A stretch of 64,000 bases of DNA from Owenia fusiformis (GCA_903813345.2 CAIIXF020000001.1:27145915-27209914); one strand, 5' to 3'; positions 50,331 to 63,715 are shown, counted from the stretch's first letter. A program made the numbers and translations. The notes: generated from the letters alone by a model not told the origin.

Positions 50331-53300
50331 TTAAGTTATTGGAAATTAAGAATTTGTTAGAGACACCAACCACCTACCGCTAACCACCAACCATCGTCAC
50401 AAAAAAACGGAGACCATAACAATATGTCACCACTTCTTGGTGGTGACACAATATGTCACCACTTCTTGGTGGTGACATAAAAAATAGGCTAGCTTTTGAA
50501 CCAAGAGTCCCAGGGCAGGGGGCTTTTTGTATAGCTGGTTAACCAAAATAACCAAAATAAAACATGCCACTATTGTTGACATTCTGACATATAGATAGAC
50601 AGACAGACAGTTGCAATATTTCACTATGTAAGCAAAAAATTGTTTATTTCACAACAAGTTCAATGAGTATTATGCATGTCCACATACATGTTAATTATTT
50701 ATTGGTAGATCACTCTGACTACATTCTTTTTGCCAGTCATGATAAAAAACAGTTTAGCCACCAACAATCAATAAGTAAGTATTAACTTAAAAATATTTGG
50801 TGGGTATACTTACAAGAGAGGAAATGAGTGGAATATACACAAAAAAAACAAATAACCATAAATATCTACAATAATTCTCTAAAAAAAATACAAACTACAA
50901 ACTTACTATCAAACGAAAAACCTCTGAAAGCCCACCCCCCCTCCTAGAGCTTCGCATCTTAAATCAAGTCTAGCTTGAAAAAGTCCAAAAATCGAAGATC
51001 ATATCATTGGAATAGATGATAAATATTTGTCTTTAATTCATGAAATAGTCTTTAATTCATGGAATTGCTAGAGAAGGTACAACATTAGAGAAAATGGCAT
51101 CAAGTTATGAGTTGAATACTATCAAATAAGGCAATAAACATGTAAGGTTTAAAACAACCATTCACATCATTTGTGTGATAAAGATTAACATTGTATTAGA
51201 ATTCCTAGATACATGGTGTTCAGGAAGTAAATAGTACTATATAAATGCCATTATAACTTTAACATTTACATGTCTGAAACCTTGTACATTAATGTTCATT
51301 TTGCAAAATTTTATTTGAAAGGGAGGACATTGATATAATTTTACATAGGCCTTCCTAGAATGATAATAAAAATTATGCAAATAAATAAAACTTAACCTTA
51401 AATAGGTCTGTGTTTGGAGGATGCTTGAAAAATAACTCAAACATTTTGAATTTATATGTCAAGAAAATCTAGGGATATGTTGTAATAATGTTATGAATCT
51501 AAATCTCTTATTATCATTGTATTATTGTACATCTTAATTTCCCATTATTAATGAATCATCTTAAACTTTCACATAGTTACATTTTGTATTTGTATTTCCT
51601 GGATTAACAATGACACTCTAAACATTCTCAAAATCAACGGCTAAAAATGTTAAGATTGCAGAAAGATTAGCCAAAAAGGATTACTTGACATGTAGCTTGG
51701 GGATGGATAAGGGAATGTTAATTTATTTACTTTTTATTTACTTTTAGTTGTTGAACTTTCCCTTTCAAGCCAATTATTCAAATGTATGTCTATCTATAGA
51801 ACATGATCAAGTACTGAAGTGACATTATGTTACTTGGGTATAGCTGAAAACGCACCTTTTTTTCAAAATGACACGATCTAAAAGTCTTATAGACCACTAA
51901 ATCATTGACTGAAAGGCCCTCATGAGTAGTTTTTCGAATAAATTCTGAATTTTACTATCAATTATTATTATATAGTCTTAAAATGAGAATATGTTACATT
52001 GTATTTTGCTTTGCATTTGTAAATCAGCAAAATCAGGCAAAATATCACATTGACTCGGGGTTTAAAACCCATATTCAATTCCAGACCCAGAAATAAGTGT
52101 TTTATACCAATTGAATGATTTTGAGATGTTTTGCCTCTGATTTAGTCAAAGTATCACATTGATAATCTACGTAAATGTAATAAGCTACGTTTATATTTTC
52201 TTGAAAAACTTTTTTGAAAAACGATATTTTTTGAGATATGGAAATTATTTTTGAAAAATGAAATTATTTGTAAAATATGAAAATTTAAAAAAAGTAAATG
52301 TAACACGGAAGAGTGCTTCAGATCCAATATGACAATTTCAAATGGTTGTTCTATGTGTGGGCCTAGTCCCGGCAAAGATGAACTGATTAACATAGAAAAG
52401 CTGTGATAAACCTAAATATTATATAGTTTTCAACATTTTAATCTAGAACTATTATCTATTTACCTCTTTGGACAGTAAAAGTATTTGAAATATTATCATG
52501 CCTACATAAAAACAAATGGCCATTGTAGCTATGAACAAATGGATAATCAATCACACCGGCGGACCAGGGGCCAACCCCCCCCCCCAAGAGTAAATTAGGG
52601 CCCATTTTGGGCCCAACACGCAAGCGTGGATTTCTTTTTCATACTTCAAACATGGACCATCCCCTTGTTGGTTTAAGAAAGTACTAAATGTATTATTTTA
52701 AGAGACTTCATGGAACTTATTGATCGATCTGGCATATGAGCAAAGTAAAGAAGTGGATGGTCCAAAATGAGATTCTGGCATTCCTAAGAGCTGGTATTGT
52801 TAAATAAGTTTTTCTAAATTTCCTAAAACATTTTATTTAGCTTAGAAAGGAACAGTTTGGTAACTTTCCGTATCTCTCTAGAGGTCCGATAGTCTGATAG
52901 TCTGGTAGCTGGTATAAGTTGAACTCTACACTAACTGATCCAAATGTATGAGTCCTCCAGGTACACATTCAGTTCTAAGAAGTCTTATCAAGAAAGGTAC
53001 ACATTCAGTTCTAAGAAGTCTTATCAAGAAAATTCAATTGAGATATGATCATTACAATGTCAAAAGTGGCAATGACAAAATGTTTGTGTTATCTTATTAC
53101 TACAAGTTCAAAGCCCCAAACATCACATGCTGCAATTAATGACATACAATTGGCTTATTTGCTAAAAATATAGAAAAATGGTTTTAGGAATTAGAAGTCA
53201 TAACTGTTTTACAACATTGTAACAGTGTATTGTTGAGAGGCCAGACATAATATAGACCTTTACTTCCTTAAATTCCAGAAAATAACTAGAACAATGAACT

Positions 53301-53870
53301 CTGCTAAAATTTTCAAAATTTAGTCGAATTAGAATTTTAAAATCTGCAAAGGACTATTATATGTTGGATAACACTTATATTCTTAGCATCTAAAAAACTG
53401 TGTATGTTAAGCCATTGCATTATCTCCAGGAAAAAGACACAAAGATGATAAAGTCATTTTATATTTGGACTTTGAGATGGGGAAGGAGCAAGCACCATCA
53501 ACAAGATTTTTCTGAAATGTTATCCCTATTTTCACTCTCGGTGCATACTATTTTTGCAATGTTTGAGATAAAAATATTATATGTTGAGGCACGATTCCCC
53601 TCTTATAGAAGAAAAATGCATTCATTCAGAGGTTTAGAGGTTTGAGAGATTTCAATTATAGGTGACCAAAATTAAGCTGAAAACAATGAATAGCATTAGT
53701 TTTTAGGGAAAATAACATGGGAATATAGGATATAGTTTTCCAATCTATCCCAAATGAATGTATTTTTCCTTATAAGCCATTATTAACCATGTCTCAAAAC
53801 ATATCTATGAATCAAAGCAGGTTGCAGAAAGAGCCCAAATGACTTTATCATATATCTATGTGTGGCATAA
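50331..53870. other. Intergenic, no gene seen
   Basis: A duplicated hairpin word, ATGTCACCACTTCTTGGTGGTGAC, occurs twice at about 50424-50481 (once more, changed, at about 41425). A direct repeat GGTACACATTCAGTTCTAAG sits at 52959 and 52996. A C-run is at about 52574-52584. Otherwise AT-rich with only short chance frames. Confidence 0.4.
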
Positions 53871-53875
53871 CACCC

Positions 53876-54303
53876 CTTATCCTATGCCAAGTAGAGTTTT
53901 AGGGAGATAAGTTGGTAAGATATATCCTGTGTCCTGATTTTGAGGTTTCCATATCCTGAACCTCCATATCTCACGCTCCAGGGCATATCTTCCCGCTTCG
54001 AAAAAAAAATTGAAAAATAAGAAAAATTGAAAAAATGTGAAAAAATTGAAAAAAAAAAAAATTCAAAAAAATTCAAAAAAATAAAAAAAATTGAAAAAAT
54101 AAAAAAATTTGAAAAGAAATTGGAAGAAAATTAGAAAACTCTACTTGGTATAGGATAAAGCAGTTATGTACGGTCGGTTTGGATATTGGGTTCATCCCTC
54201 GTGAGATATGCACATCTACCTTTGGTCCCTACGGTCCCTCAGGTAGATATGCATATCTCCCTCTGGATAAACCCCATATCCAAAACCTCCCAGTACATAA
54301 CCC
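53876..54303. repeat. Two adjoining inverted repeats around an A-rich core
   Basis: TTATCCTATGCCAAGTAGAG (53878) pairs with CTCTACTTGGTATAGGATAA (about 54139-54158) around a GAAAAAATTGAAAAA run. Next to it, 54165-54229 pairs with 54230-54303 (TTATGTAC...GGTTTGGATATTGGG against its inverse, and ATATGCACATCTACC against GGTAGATATGCATAT). No coding is seen. Confidence 0.6.
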
Positions 54304-54775
54304 TTATCTATCTCTGTTACAGCTTTAACTAAATTGAACTATAAGATCCCATGTTGCAATCATACGACAAAACTTGTCAACTTGAGATATGAAGTGTTGC
54401 TCAATTACTTATATATATTCACACATAAAGACTAAACAATTGTGATAAAATGGAAAGATTTATCAATTTCACGATAGCCTCTTTCTTAACTCATAATTAA
54501 TAAGGAGTTTTTTATCTATGATTTAAGACACTGAAATTATGATATAACTGAATGATTTACAAATTTTATGATAACTTATTATTATTTTTTTACATAATAG
54601 ATAAGAGAATTTCATACATGTGTAAAACATAAGAATTACATTATGTGAAATGATTAGATAAATCAAGTAAGAACAAGATCTACAAGATCTATTCTACTTA
54701 TAGAAGGTGTTTTTTCAAAATATTACTTGTTATCAATGTCAAGAGCTACCTGTATTGTTGCCAATTTTATAGTTA

Positions 54776-55166
54776 GAGTCCATTTCACCGCTTCATTTCG
54801 TCAGTAGAATGGCAAAAATAAGAAATTGGGAGACCATTGTGCAATAATATATGGAAAAGTATATTCATAATGTACATGAATGAGATTTGTATATCTTGGA
54901 TTGCTTCTAGTTTGGCTTATAAAGTGTGTGGCCTCTTATATTTGGATGTTTCTCTGCCATGTTATTTTCAATAAGATTAACATGGCTGAAATTCTTCAAA
55001 TTACAAGACGGCACAGGCTTATTGCACAAAAAACTAAAAAATCTGAAATATACAAATGTCATTCATGTACATTATGAATATACTTTTCCATATATTATTG
55101 CACAATGGTCTCCCAATTTCTTATTTTTGCCGTTCTACTGACGAAATGAAGCAGTGAAATGGACTC
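54776..55166. mobile_element. 391-bp MITE with ~110-bp inverted ends, TA-flanked
   Basis: It starts GAGTCCATTTCACCGCTTCA and ends TGAAGCAGTGAAATGGACTC. Pairing continues to ACATGAATGA (about 54885). TA on each side (54774-54775, 55167-55168) fits a Tc1/mariner-type MITE. One or two base changes separate the arms, so it is fairly young. Confidence 0.8.
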
Positions 55167-55169
55167 TAG

Positions 55170-57833
55170 TTTATGCGATTGTCTGAACTTTGATGTATTT
55201 GTGGATTAGCTAGGGTCATTGCTGCTTGTCATAAAGACTGGTCAATACCAGTTTATATTTGATATGGATCAACTGTCATTTACCAGTATGTAGCAAATGA
55301 CAGGCAGTAAAATAAAAAACTGGTCCATCATGTAATATTGACCCAGCTAGTCTCAAGTCCCTAGGTTAAAAGCTCTGCTTAATAATGCTTTTGGGATATC
55401 AAATATTAAACTGCCCAGGCCCGTAGTCAGGACCCATCGAACCCATCGAACCCCCACTGGCTACAGGCCTGCTGCCAAAGCATATAATTAGACCACAGAT
55501 GATGAATTTCACCAATACTTAATACCACTAACACTGAATGCCAATACTGACAACCAACTTTACTTGTAATACTTGTGTACATAATATGGGTTGGATTTTA
55601 TTTTTATATATATCTGACTTACCAATTGTGAGGGTTGTAACTTGATATTAGTATAAACTGAATTTGGTATTAACGTACAGACCAATGAAACTTTGTCTAA
55701 CTTGAAGCGATGCATTATGGGAGCTATTTATGTTAATGACCATTTTTTCGTCTATCACATATTGATCTATTGGTTTGTATTTCAAATTGACCAGTATGAA
55801 CTGATTTAGGAAGCATCCTGACAAAGACGAAAATTGCAGAATTCACTCTTGTGGCAAAAAGCAGGAAATTGGAAATCTAAGGATGGTCTAAATAGTCAAC
55901 ACCTATCACATTAACCGCACCCCTTTGTCTTGATCTTTCTCGCAAATGACATATAAAAGGGGCTCTGGTAAACCTAAATGGTCAACACTATTTATTATGA
56001 GTAATTAAAAACCGACAAAGTATGTTTTAACTTTATATAAATATATTAACAAATTAACCTTTGTTTCATGAATCACAGGACTCTCAACAAACAGTACAAT
56101 AACTAGTAAATATATATGTCACCTAAAATATTTGTTATTCCAAATTTCTCAACCTCTGATCACAGGGCTTCAAAATCCAGAATATATTCTTTCTTTTTAC
56201 CCCCTGCGATAAGCAGTTAGCATTTCCCCGATTAAGAACTTGCAATCTGATTGGCTGTCGCAACACTGCGATAGAAATCATGTATAAGCCATTGCGCATA
56301 ATTAGATCATGTGATTCAGTTAAATCGGGAGCTTCCAAATTGGTTATAGCAGGGGGAAGAAGGAGGCACGAATTCTGGACACCTGCTTAGGAGGATGAAA
56401 TTTCTAGCATTCTCGTACATGAACATCGGGTATGTCATTGTCATGTCACTCATGCTTTGATTGGTCAATACAAATTCACTCAACAACTACATGAATAACG
56501 AGAAGATGACTAACTCCAGGTGGAACAAACTGACTTGACCAATAGTGTTCCAGTTTGAACATGGGAAAAATATCTACAAGCTATTAACAAGTTTATATTT
56601 TACAGAGAACCTGAGTTTGTTCAAACATCTCTGAAAACTACATGTATTGTACTCATTTCTTGGAAATGATGACAATCAAGCTTTATATTTGAATAAACTA
56701 ACTTCATATATTTACATTTTATTGTAATCAGGAAGTCGTAAACGGTATACAAACAGCTTGTCACGAAAAACTCATAAAATGCCTATAAATTCACAATATA
56801 ACAATACATAAAGGGGCAACAAAGGATCAATGACCTAAACGAAACTTTTAAATTTAAAAATTCACAATTAACTTCATGATAATACTTTGATTGTTTATCT
56901 AATATGCTGATAAATGCTCTAATAAATTTAGACATTTCTGCTTCTTTAATTTTCAATAACTTCCATATTTCAGATATCAAATTCAGGATTGCAAGGGAAA
57001 CCTAGGAATTTTTTTTTGAACTATTGCTTCTAACATTTTACACTTGGTATGCTTTACTGCCACTTTAAATATGAAAAGTCAGAATTAGAACGATGATAAT
57101 CCAGAAATATATATACATGTTTATCAAACTCTGAAATACTGATTATGGCTTCGGGTTATCAACAGTTAAATGTTTTTTTTATGACCACGCTCAAAATATT
57201 TCTTGATGACATTGATGTTTACATCAGAATATCAAGTCATAAAAATATTTACAATGACTTTTGTGTGTAATCAAGTTACACGATAATATATAATTTTGAG
57301 CATCATAAATTGGACGGAATTGTCAAAATATTCTCAATAAAAGAACAACTTGTATTAAATATGTTGCATAAACTTCTGTTAATACACATTTATATAGAAT
57401 AATTTCTATGCTTATGGATGGAATCACAATAATCACTATCTCATGGACGGATCTAGTGGACGAATCTCATGTAGTACTGGATGCATCAATTCTCCTAAAA
57501 ACATCCAATATTTTTGAGTGATAATATATAAGAATTCTTGAAATATCTAACACGGAATGTTATGCTAAAGTGGTGACCATGAATGAATCTGAGATTCATA
57601 ATTTCAAACCAAAACAATGACGTTTTAGACTAGAACATCCTCAAGGATTTCCACGCTCCATATGTACAGAATATATCTCTTCCACTTGTAATGTCAATGT
57701 TGAATTCACAAGTCAATACTGTTAAAATTCATAAGTCAATATTCTTGAATTCACAGGTCAATTCTCTTAAATTCACAAGTCAATGATCACTTGGGACAGT
57801 TTATGAGTTGGTCTTTGAATTCAGCATAGAGAA
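55170..57833. other. Intergenic and likely 3' untranslated region of gene C
   Basis: At about 55418-55473 there is a short inverted repeat (CAGGCCCGTAGTCAGGA and CTGGCTACAGGCCTG), a common dispersed element end. No coding frame is supported. The part nearest 57833 should be the gene C 3' UTR. Confidence 0.4.
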
Positions 57834-57918
57834 TTATTCAGTAGCTGATGATGCAATTCCAGAGTCCTTTTTCTGATCATCTTCATCATCTTCATCATCG
57901 TTGTCATCACTGCTCTCA
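57834..57918 (-). CDS. Gene C last exon: acidic C-terminus and stop
   Basis: The acceptor is TTTTATATTCCAG|T at 57919 (phase 2). The exon completes Ser from the previous exon and reads ESSDDNDDEDDEDDQKKDSG, then IASSATE, then TAA at 57836-57834. The Asp/Glu run continues the acidic tail of the two preceding exons. With exon 62876-62799 this gives a protein ending in a short ordered motif followed by over 150 acidic residues, the layout expected of an ERICH2-like protein. The 3' untranslated region should run leftward from 57833. It holds a few near-repeats of a GAATTCACAAGTCAAT motif at about 57695-57785. I cannot fix the poly(A) site. Confidence 0.7.
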
Positions 57919-59428
57919 CTGGAATATAAAACTTAACTAAAGCATCCAATTCTTCAAATTAAAGAGAGAATCAGATCTAGCAAGCAAACTAAACAAAAAT
58001 TGTTTCAAATTTTTGCACTTTTAATCCTAGACAACTTCACCAATTTATTAGACGATTAACATATCACCAATCTTTTGGCAGGAATAGATTGATAGGCCAA
58101 TTGTACATATTGCTTCAATTTTGTCACCATTTAGATCTGATTCTGCCTTTAAATAGCAATTATGCTTAACAAATGGAAGCACATGCAAAATTCGAAGAAA
58201 TCCATAACATATAACAGTAAACAGATATTTAATCACTGGTACTAATTCATGTACATTGTAACTAGATCTCACATGAGACTGACAAGAGGCAGAAAGCTTT
58301 GAAACATTTTACAAAATTGATCTCAACATTTTTAATTTGTTTCCAGTACTATTATATGTAATATAATATTAAAGCTAACGTTCAGCTTCTTTCATTTTTA
58401 TGGATGTGACAGAATTATATACGGTACTTCTTCTTAATTCAGCAGCCATTTTAATTTGGCGGATCTGCCGAATTGTTATAGTCTGCCAAATTAAGTAGCC
58501 ACCAAATTCAATATTTCATATTTCAAGCCTCAATGTGTATGGTATATTCATTTCAATATTGCAAGTCTGCCAAATTAAGTAGTTGCCAAATGATCAAAAC
58601 AGCAAATCTGCTAAAATAAGTAGCGCCAAATTAAGTAGATGTAAAGTAAATAATTGCTGATACTGAAGTCATTAGTATGCAAAATGCAAAGGAAAGTAGG
58701 CAAAATGTTAGAGGATAAAACCTAACAATAAATGAGCATGCCTTAATACAAATGTCCCTTAACTTATATTATGAATAAAAAATAGAAAAACAACATATTT
58801 TATTTTTAAAGAATTTATGCATTTCCGTATCCTGATAATATATAACTTTTAAACTTATAAAGTAATATATCATATCAATATATCATCTTCTAATATTACC
58901 ACCAAATACAATCCAATATTGTTATGAATTATAAAAAATTTTAATTTCGGTAATAAGAAGTCTGTCATTTGTAGTATTAGTAATTTTATCAATACATATG
59001 TACTATATTGGGTGTCTATTTCAGACATGTTAACTTGTTTCAGTGATTGTGATGGTGTGATAGTGTTTGAGTAAATGCCTGTAGTGCACATATATTGTTT
59101 ATAGCTACACTCCCATGAAAAGGTTTAGCAACCCAAACTCCCTACTTGAAATCCTGTTTATGTTTAAAAGTTTAATTGGTCTTAATCATATTTCTTAGTT
59201 CGGAATTCAAGGATGTTTTAAATCACCAAACATACACAGGTTTTAACATGGTGTAAACAAGGCATTAACATGCAATTTGTCACCACCTGTCAAAAGTTAC
59301 AGACATCAACCACCAAATGCCTACCACCGAACCCTGTCCACAAATAAGTTGGAGCCTATGTGATGGTGATGTAAAAAGAAGTTTTTGCCAAACTTTTTAG
59401 GGGAATGTAAAATGTTCAACTGACTTAC
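57919..59428 (-). other. Last intron of gene C
   Basis: The donor is ACAG|GTAAGT and the acceptor ATATTCCAG. It holds short repeats of CTGCCAAATTAAGTAG (about 58482-58640) and, at about 59268-59360, another copy of the CACC-rich dispersed motif. Confidence 0.6.
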
Positions 59429-59522
59429 CTGTCATCACTGTCAGTATCTCCAGATTCACCTCCACTATCTTCATCACCTGTCTCATCTTCCTCCTCTTCT
59501 GTGGAACTCTCCTCTTCTTGTT
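59429..59522 (-). CDS. Gene C exon (n-1): Glu/Asp-rich exon
   Basis: A 94-bp exon. The acceptor is CTGGTTGTAG|AA at 59523 and the donor is GATGACAG|GTAAGT at 59429, a near-perfect consensus. It enters in phase 1 and leaves in phase 2. It codes for an almost purely acidic peptide (EQEEESSTEEEEDETGDED, then SGGESGDTDSDD). The AG left at its 3' end joins T of the last exon to give Ser. The frame carries on without a break into the terminal exon, which is good support for both junctions. Confidence 0.7.
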
Positions 59523-61081
59523 CTACAACCAGAGAAACCAAAACTCAATACAACTGATTTTTAGAAAGGGATAAGATATCTGACCAAATAGGCATTGTCT
59601 CTTGATTCTGAGGATGTGTGTATTCATAAGAATTAAACTGTCGTCACCTGGTATTTTATTGCAAATGGTAACAAAAATGTGACAATCTGTTACAGATGCA
59701 TTACACTCATGCAGACTGCAAGTCACTAAAAACAGTGCTTAACATTTCCTCACAGGTTCTTGGTTTTGAAATGAAAACTGTTATAAAAATAGCATACTGC
59801 AGATGAAAATCCAGCCAACGAAATAGCCCAAACTGCTCAAACTAGAAGCTTATTGGTTGTTTCAAGATTTACAATTAATAAGTAAAATTCAGGAAAAGCC
59901 CCCAGAGTGGGATTCTTGGACTTTACATTTTCTTTAATTATCATTATAATTTTCATTGCATATCTTAATACTGGTATTTTGTATTTTTCTTGTTTGGGAC
60001 AGATAAGGTGGTTCATCTTACTATGAAAGGTTTGATTTGCTGCTATGCCTACTATAAGTGACCCTAAGGTGACATACAAACTTTAAAGGATATTGTGAGA
60101 AAAAGTGCATGTGAAAATTGACAATTACAACTGTAATTAATCACAAGAAAATATGACAGCAAAATAAATGAATACATGGAGGTCAATCTATTGAATATTA
60201 TGACAAAGGGTCATGTATGATGATAGTCTAAGTTGAAAACATTGCATGATAACCATAAAACAGCATTTCAAATGAATGAACCAAATGATGTCTCGTACAA
60301 ATAGGTGGGATTCTACCAAGTACAAAAAAAGACAATAGTATAGGTACACGGCAATCTGAGTTTATTTTCATTTTGCAAATGTTATATTTCTTCTCTGTTT
60401 CAATATAGCTTGATAAATGACAATAATCTAGTTAATACCTAGGACAAAAACAAGGAGGACCATGAGTAGTTGATTAATCTAATGATTAATTTAGCAATTT
60501 AATGATTAATTTAGCAAATTAATCCAGTGTGCATGGTATCCATTAAGCCAGCAAGAACATCATTATGTTGTCGTATCAGTTTTGATCTTGATGAAAGTCT
60601 GATATCTTCATTTGAATAAAGCACAAAATATTTCACAAATTCATTTTGTTCTCTCTCTGTCTAATATAGAATATTGTGTGGGGGTATAGTGCATTATTTG
60701 TAGTACATGAAAAAGGTATAATCAATACAGCACCTCTTAGTGAGGCCACAAAATGATTACCAACATTTTGTGTTTTTTCTTTCTTATTGCTTGAACATTA
60801 GCCTGCTGATTAACAGAGAATCAAAAACCATTGGCCTTAGCTATTGAAGTGATAAACAGTCCGAAATTCTGGTCATGCATGGCTACATCTATAACTACAT
60901 ATGTGAGACTTGCATCTCTTATAGAGCAGGATTGTGAGCAGGGTTACAAAAGAAAACCAGCAACAGCTCCATGAAATGGGGTTGTTAAGTCTAGTGGGAC
61001 ACTTTAGCTAGTATGATGTACAACAAATGTGTGCATGATTTGTGCTCCAGTTCACTAGCATGCATAAACTGTAATGTATAC
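59523..61081 (-). other. Intron of gene C
   Basis: AT-rich, with no further exon recognised. The acceptor is TGGTTGTAG|AA. The position of the donor is uncertain (see the preceding exon). Confidence 0.45.
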
Positions 61082-61459
61082 CATATGGTGTTGTACAATC
61101 TGGGAGACCGTATGACACACTCCCAAGTCTAAACCCACAGATTTCCTCTCCTAAAATTTCATCCTGGCCAGATTCATTTTCCTCCGTACTTGAACCTTCA
61201 AAATCCCCACTTGCTTCATTTAGAGACAAATTTGAAATGTCTTGTGATTTATTCAAATCGTCATCATCATCATCACTCTCTTCAGTGATCTCAACAGTAT
61301 CACTTTTAGATATGATGTCATCATTCAATGTTGTGACCTCATCATTTTGTGTTGTGACGTCATTACTGAGTGTTGTGACATCATCATCTGTGTTACTAGA
61401 GTCACTGTCATTACTAGATGACCAGTCATGTTCGGACTCAGATTCACTACTGCTCAGTT
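61082..61459 (-). CDS. Gene C exon (n-2): acidic Ser/Asp-rich region
   Basis: The acceptor is TTTAAGCAG|AA at 61460 (phase 1). The frame reads ELSSSESESEHDWSSSNDSDSS, then a run of DDVTT / NDVTT / NDEVTT / NDDIIS-type units, then a run of six Asp followed by LNKSQDISNLSLNE and ASGDFEGSSTEENESGQDEILGEE. This is a disordered, strongly acidic stretch with many possible casein-kinase-2 sites. The 3' end is uncertain. The frame stays open to about 61008, and phase-1 donors that would join the next exon as Glu include TATG|GTATAC (61082, used here), TACG|GTCTCC near 61105 and GAAG|GTTCAA near 61190. The loss of acidic character after GEEICG suggests an earlier donor is possible. Confidence 0.6.
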
Positions 61460-62798
61460 CTGCTTAAACAGGTAGCAATAAAAAGTATAATTCAAAATAT
61501 TTTAATTTAAATTATTTAATTCATTCATTTAAATTATATTTTATGTACATGAATTTGCACTCATACTCATTGCCCTTGATATAATTGTATCAAATATGTG
61601 TTTATTAGGTAGACATTCTGGGTGTTACGAATATCTTATATCTTAATTATTTTGGCACGAACTACCGATAATTAATCATAGTTTGGAAATCAAAGTTCAG
61701 AAACCTTTTATCAGTGAGGGATGGTCGCAGCGACCAACTTTTGGTGAACTTATATTTTTACAATGACCAAGTCTAAAACCTTAGTGTTATTACAATTCCC
61801 TTACTTATTGAGTATTTCTTTGTCAGTGCTAACATCGGTTAAGGTGTTCGCAAAACAATTAAGCCAGTTAACTAACAGAATCATTAAGATCATCTTATCT
61901 TACTATCATCTAAAGTGTGACCATTTTTAAACACAATAGTTTGAAGTGACGTTATCATTTTACAAAATAAACGCCATTGCCATTTCTTTTAAACTAGTGA
62001 GGTCAGACTAACTATTTCAAGGTCAAGGAGCGAGATTGAAAATGATTTTATCAATCATATCATCTAAAGTGGACCTAATGATATTAAGACATACATCATT
62101 ATTATTATTATAAATTAATTCAAACAGAAAAAAAATTCTTAGGATTATCTTCTCAAGTAGATATGACATTTTGTCTCTTTGATGTTGATCTATTTAAAAT
62201 TGGGCTCAATCTTGTTTTGATGGTCCCAAAGTTCTCCAAGTTAGATATTATTCACATATTCTTTTATCACCAAACAAGGCAAAGCGTGGACAATATTGCA
62301 CCCCTGAGAAGAACATTAATAATTATGTAAATAAATTAATTTGCGTTCAAAGTCTGCCAATATCATGACATGATTGCCATTCTCACCATAAATTTTAAAA
62401 TCAATTCTCAGAATGGCATGACTGGAATCATGTAGACTTTGGATTGCATCCATATTAGGGTGAAAAGTCTAAATTGGCCACCTCAAAATTTTCCAAGCAT
62501 GCCAACAAAAAAACTAATCAGTTCTAGTCATCCAGAACAAGAGCTATTTCTAAAAATTTCAATTCAATTCATCAAAGGATTTGCCTGGAACTACATAGGC
62601 TCAACATTGGAGAGAAGAGTATGATTTTAGGATGGCCACCTTAAACTTTACACAGCATACAAAAACACAAATCAGTCTTAGATATTAATTTTTCGAATGC
62701 AATACATATGTCTAATTTTTATGTCAATTAAAATAGATAAAGAAAGATGTGTTAAACATGGGCTTGTAAAATCAATTTTTCATGGAAGAATTACTAAC
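61460..62798 (-). other. Intron of gene C
   Basis: The donor is GCAG|GTTAGT and the acceptor TTAAGCAG|AA. No repeat or exon is recognised within it. Confidence 0.55.
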
Positions 62799-62876
62799 CT
62801 GCTAATAACTGCAGTTTTTCTTCAATGACAGGCATAAACTTGAGGGCTTCTGCATTGTCTGGTTCATAGAGCAAAA
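62799..62876 (-). CDS. Gene C exon (n-3): ERICH2-like C-terminal helix motif
   Basis: A 78-bp internal exon. The acceptor follows a long pyrimidine run (TTTTTTTTTCAG|TT) and the donor is TTAGCAG|GTTAGT. Both ends are phase 1. It reads xLLYEPDNAEALKFMPVIEEKLQLLA. From memory this resembles the conserved C-terminal segment of vertebrate ERICH2 (glutamate-rich protein 2), which has an IYEPENPxAKEF...IEEML motif followed by an acidic tail. The same order is seen here. That family match is recalled, not searched. ERICH2 function is poorly known. The leftover G joins AA of the next exon to give Glu (LLA-E-LSSSE). Upstream exons must lie beyond 64000, since 62877-64000 is filled by an AT-rich intron and a MITE. 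Confidence 0.65.
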
Positions 62877-62887
62877 CTGAAAAAAAA

Positions 62888-62925
62888 AACAATTCATAGA
62901 TTCATAGATTCATAGATTCATAGAT
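62888..62925. repeat. Microsatellite (ATTCATAG)n, about 4 copies
   Basis: A direct 8-bp repeat sits immediately upstream (minus strand) of the acceptor of the ERICH2-like exon. Confidence 0.8.
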
Positions 62926-63061
62926 TATGCAATTAAAAATAATATATTGTGCACAATAAGGTGAGTTCAATTCAAAATACTTTTTAATTGACTTTATTGA
63001 CTCATTCAAATATTAGGTAAGTTTTAGTTATTTGAAGATTGATCTTGTGATATATACATAA

Positions 63062-63715
63062 AACAGCGGATTATATAAAAATGGACTGTAACAAATACCC
63101 GGATTTGTTGATTTTTAAAAAAAGTAATTTTTTGATATCACTTTTTAACGAGATAATTCATGATGACATCACAAAGCATCTCTGTCATATATAGAACTCT
63201 GCCACATTTCTTAGAAATCAAACTACTATGTGACATCATAGATAATCTCACTGTCACAGATAGAATTCACCTAATTCCCATTGTGATGATTGATGATGAC
63301 ATCACAGACTGTCAACACATATAGACAAAAATGAATTTCAAATGCATATTGGGATATTGTTAGCTAGGACAAACAGAACAGTTTCAGCTATTAATTCTTA
63401 ATTCTATTAGGAATTCTTAACTAAAATAAGTTCAGCAATCTATGTGAGAAAGATGGGTCTGAAATCTTGAACCATCTTTAAACATCACTTACTAAATAAT
63501 ACCAGCAGAAAATGGGGTATCTCTTTTTATGCTCAGCATAAAATGGGACATCACTTTTTATGCCAGCATAAAATGGGACATCACTTTTTATGCCAGCATA
63601 AAATGGGACATCACGTTTTATGCTTGGCATAAAAAGTGATATCAAAAAAATATTTTTTTTTAAAACCAACAAATCCGGGTATTTGTTACAGTCCATTTTT
63701 ATATAATCCGCTGTT
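63062..63715. mobile_element. 654-bp MITE with ~80-bp inverted ends and an inner 31-bp palindromic tandem repeat
   Basis: It starts AACAGCGGATTATATAAAAA and ends with the inverse. Arms pair through GACTGTAACAAATACCCGG to GATATCACTTTTT. ATAA flanks both ends (63058-63061, 63716-63719), a possible 4-bp target duplication. Near its right end, about 63510-63645, a CATAAAATGGGACATCACTT unit repeats about four times, and each unit is itself nearly a palindrome (GCATAAAA / TTTTATGC). Confidence 0.8.

Noticed and set aside
56135-56338. 67-codon minus-strand frame starting MEAPDLTESHD
   Set aside because: No splice context or motif; lies in intergenic DNA downstream of gene C.
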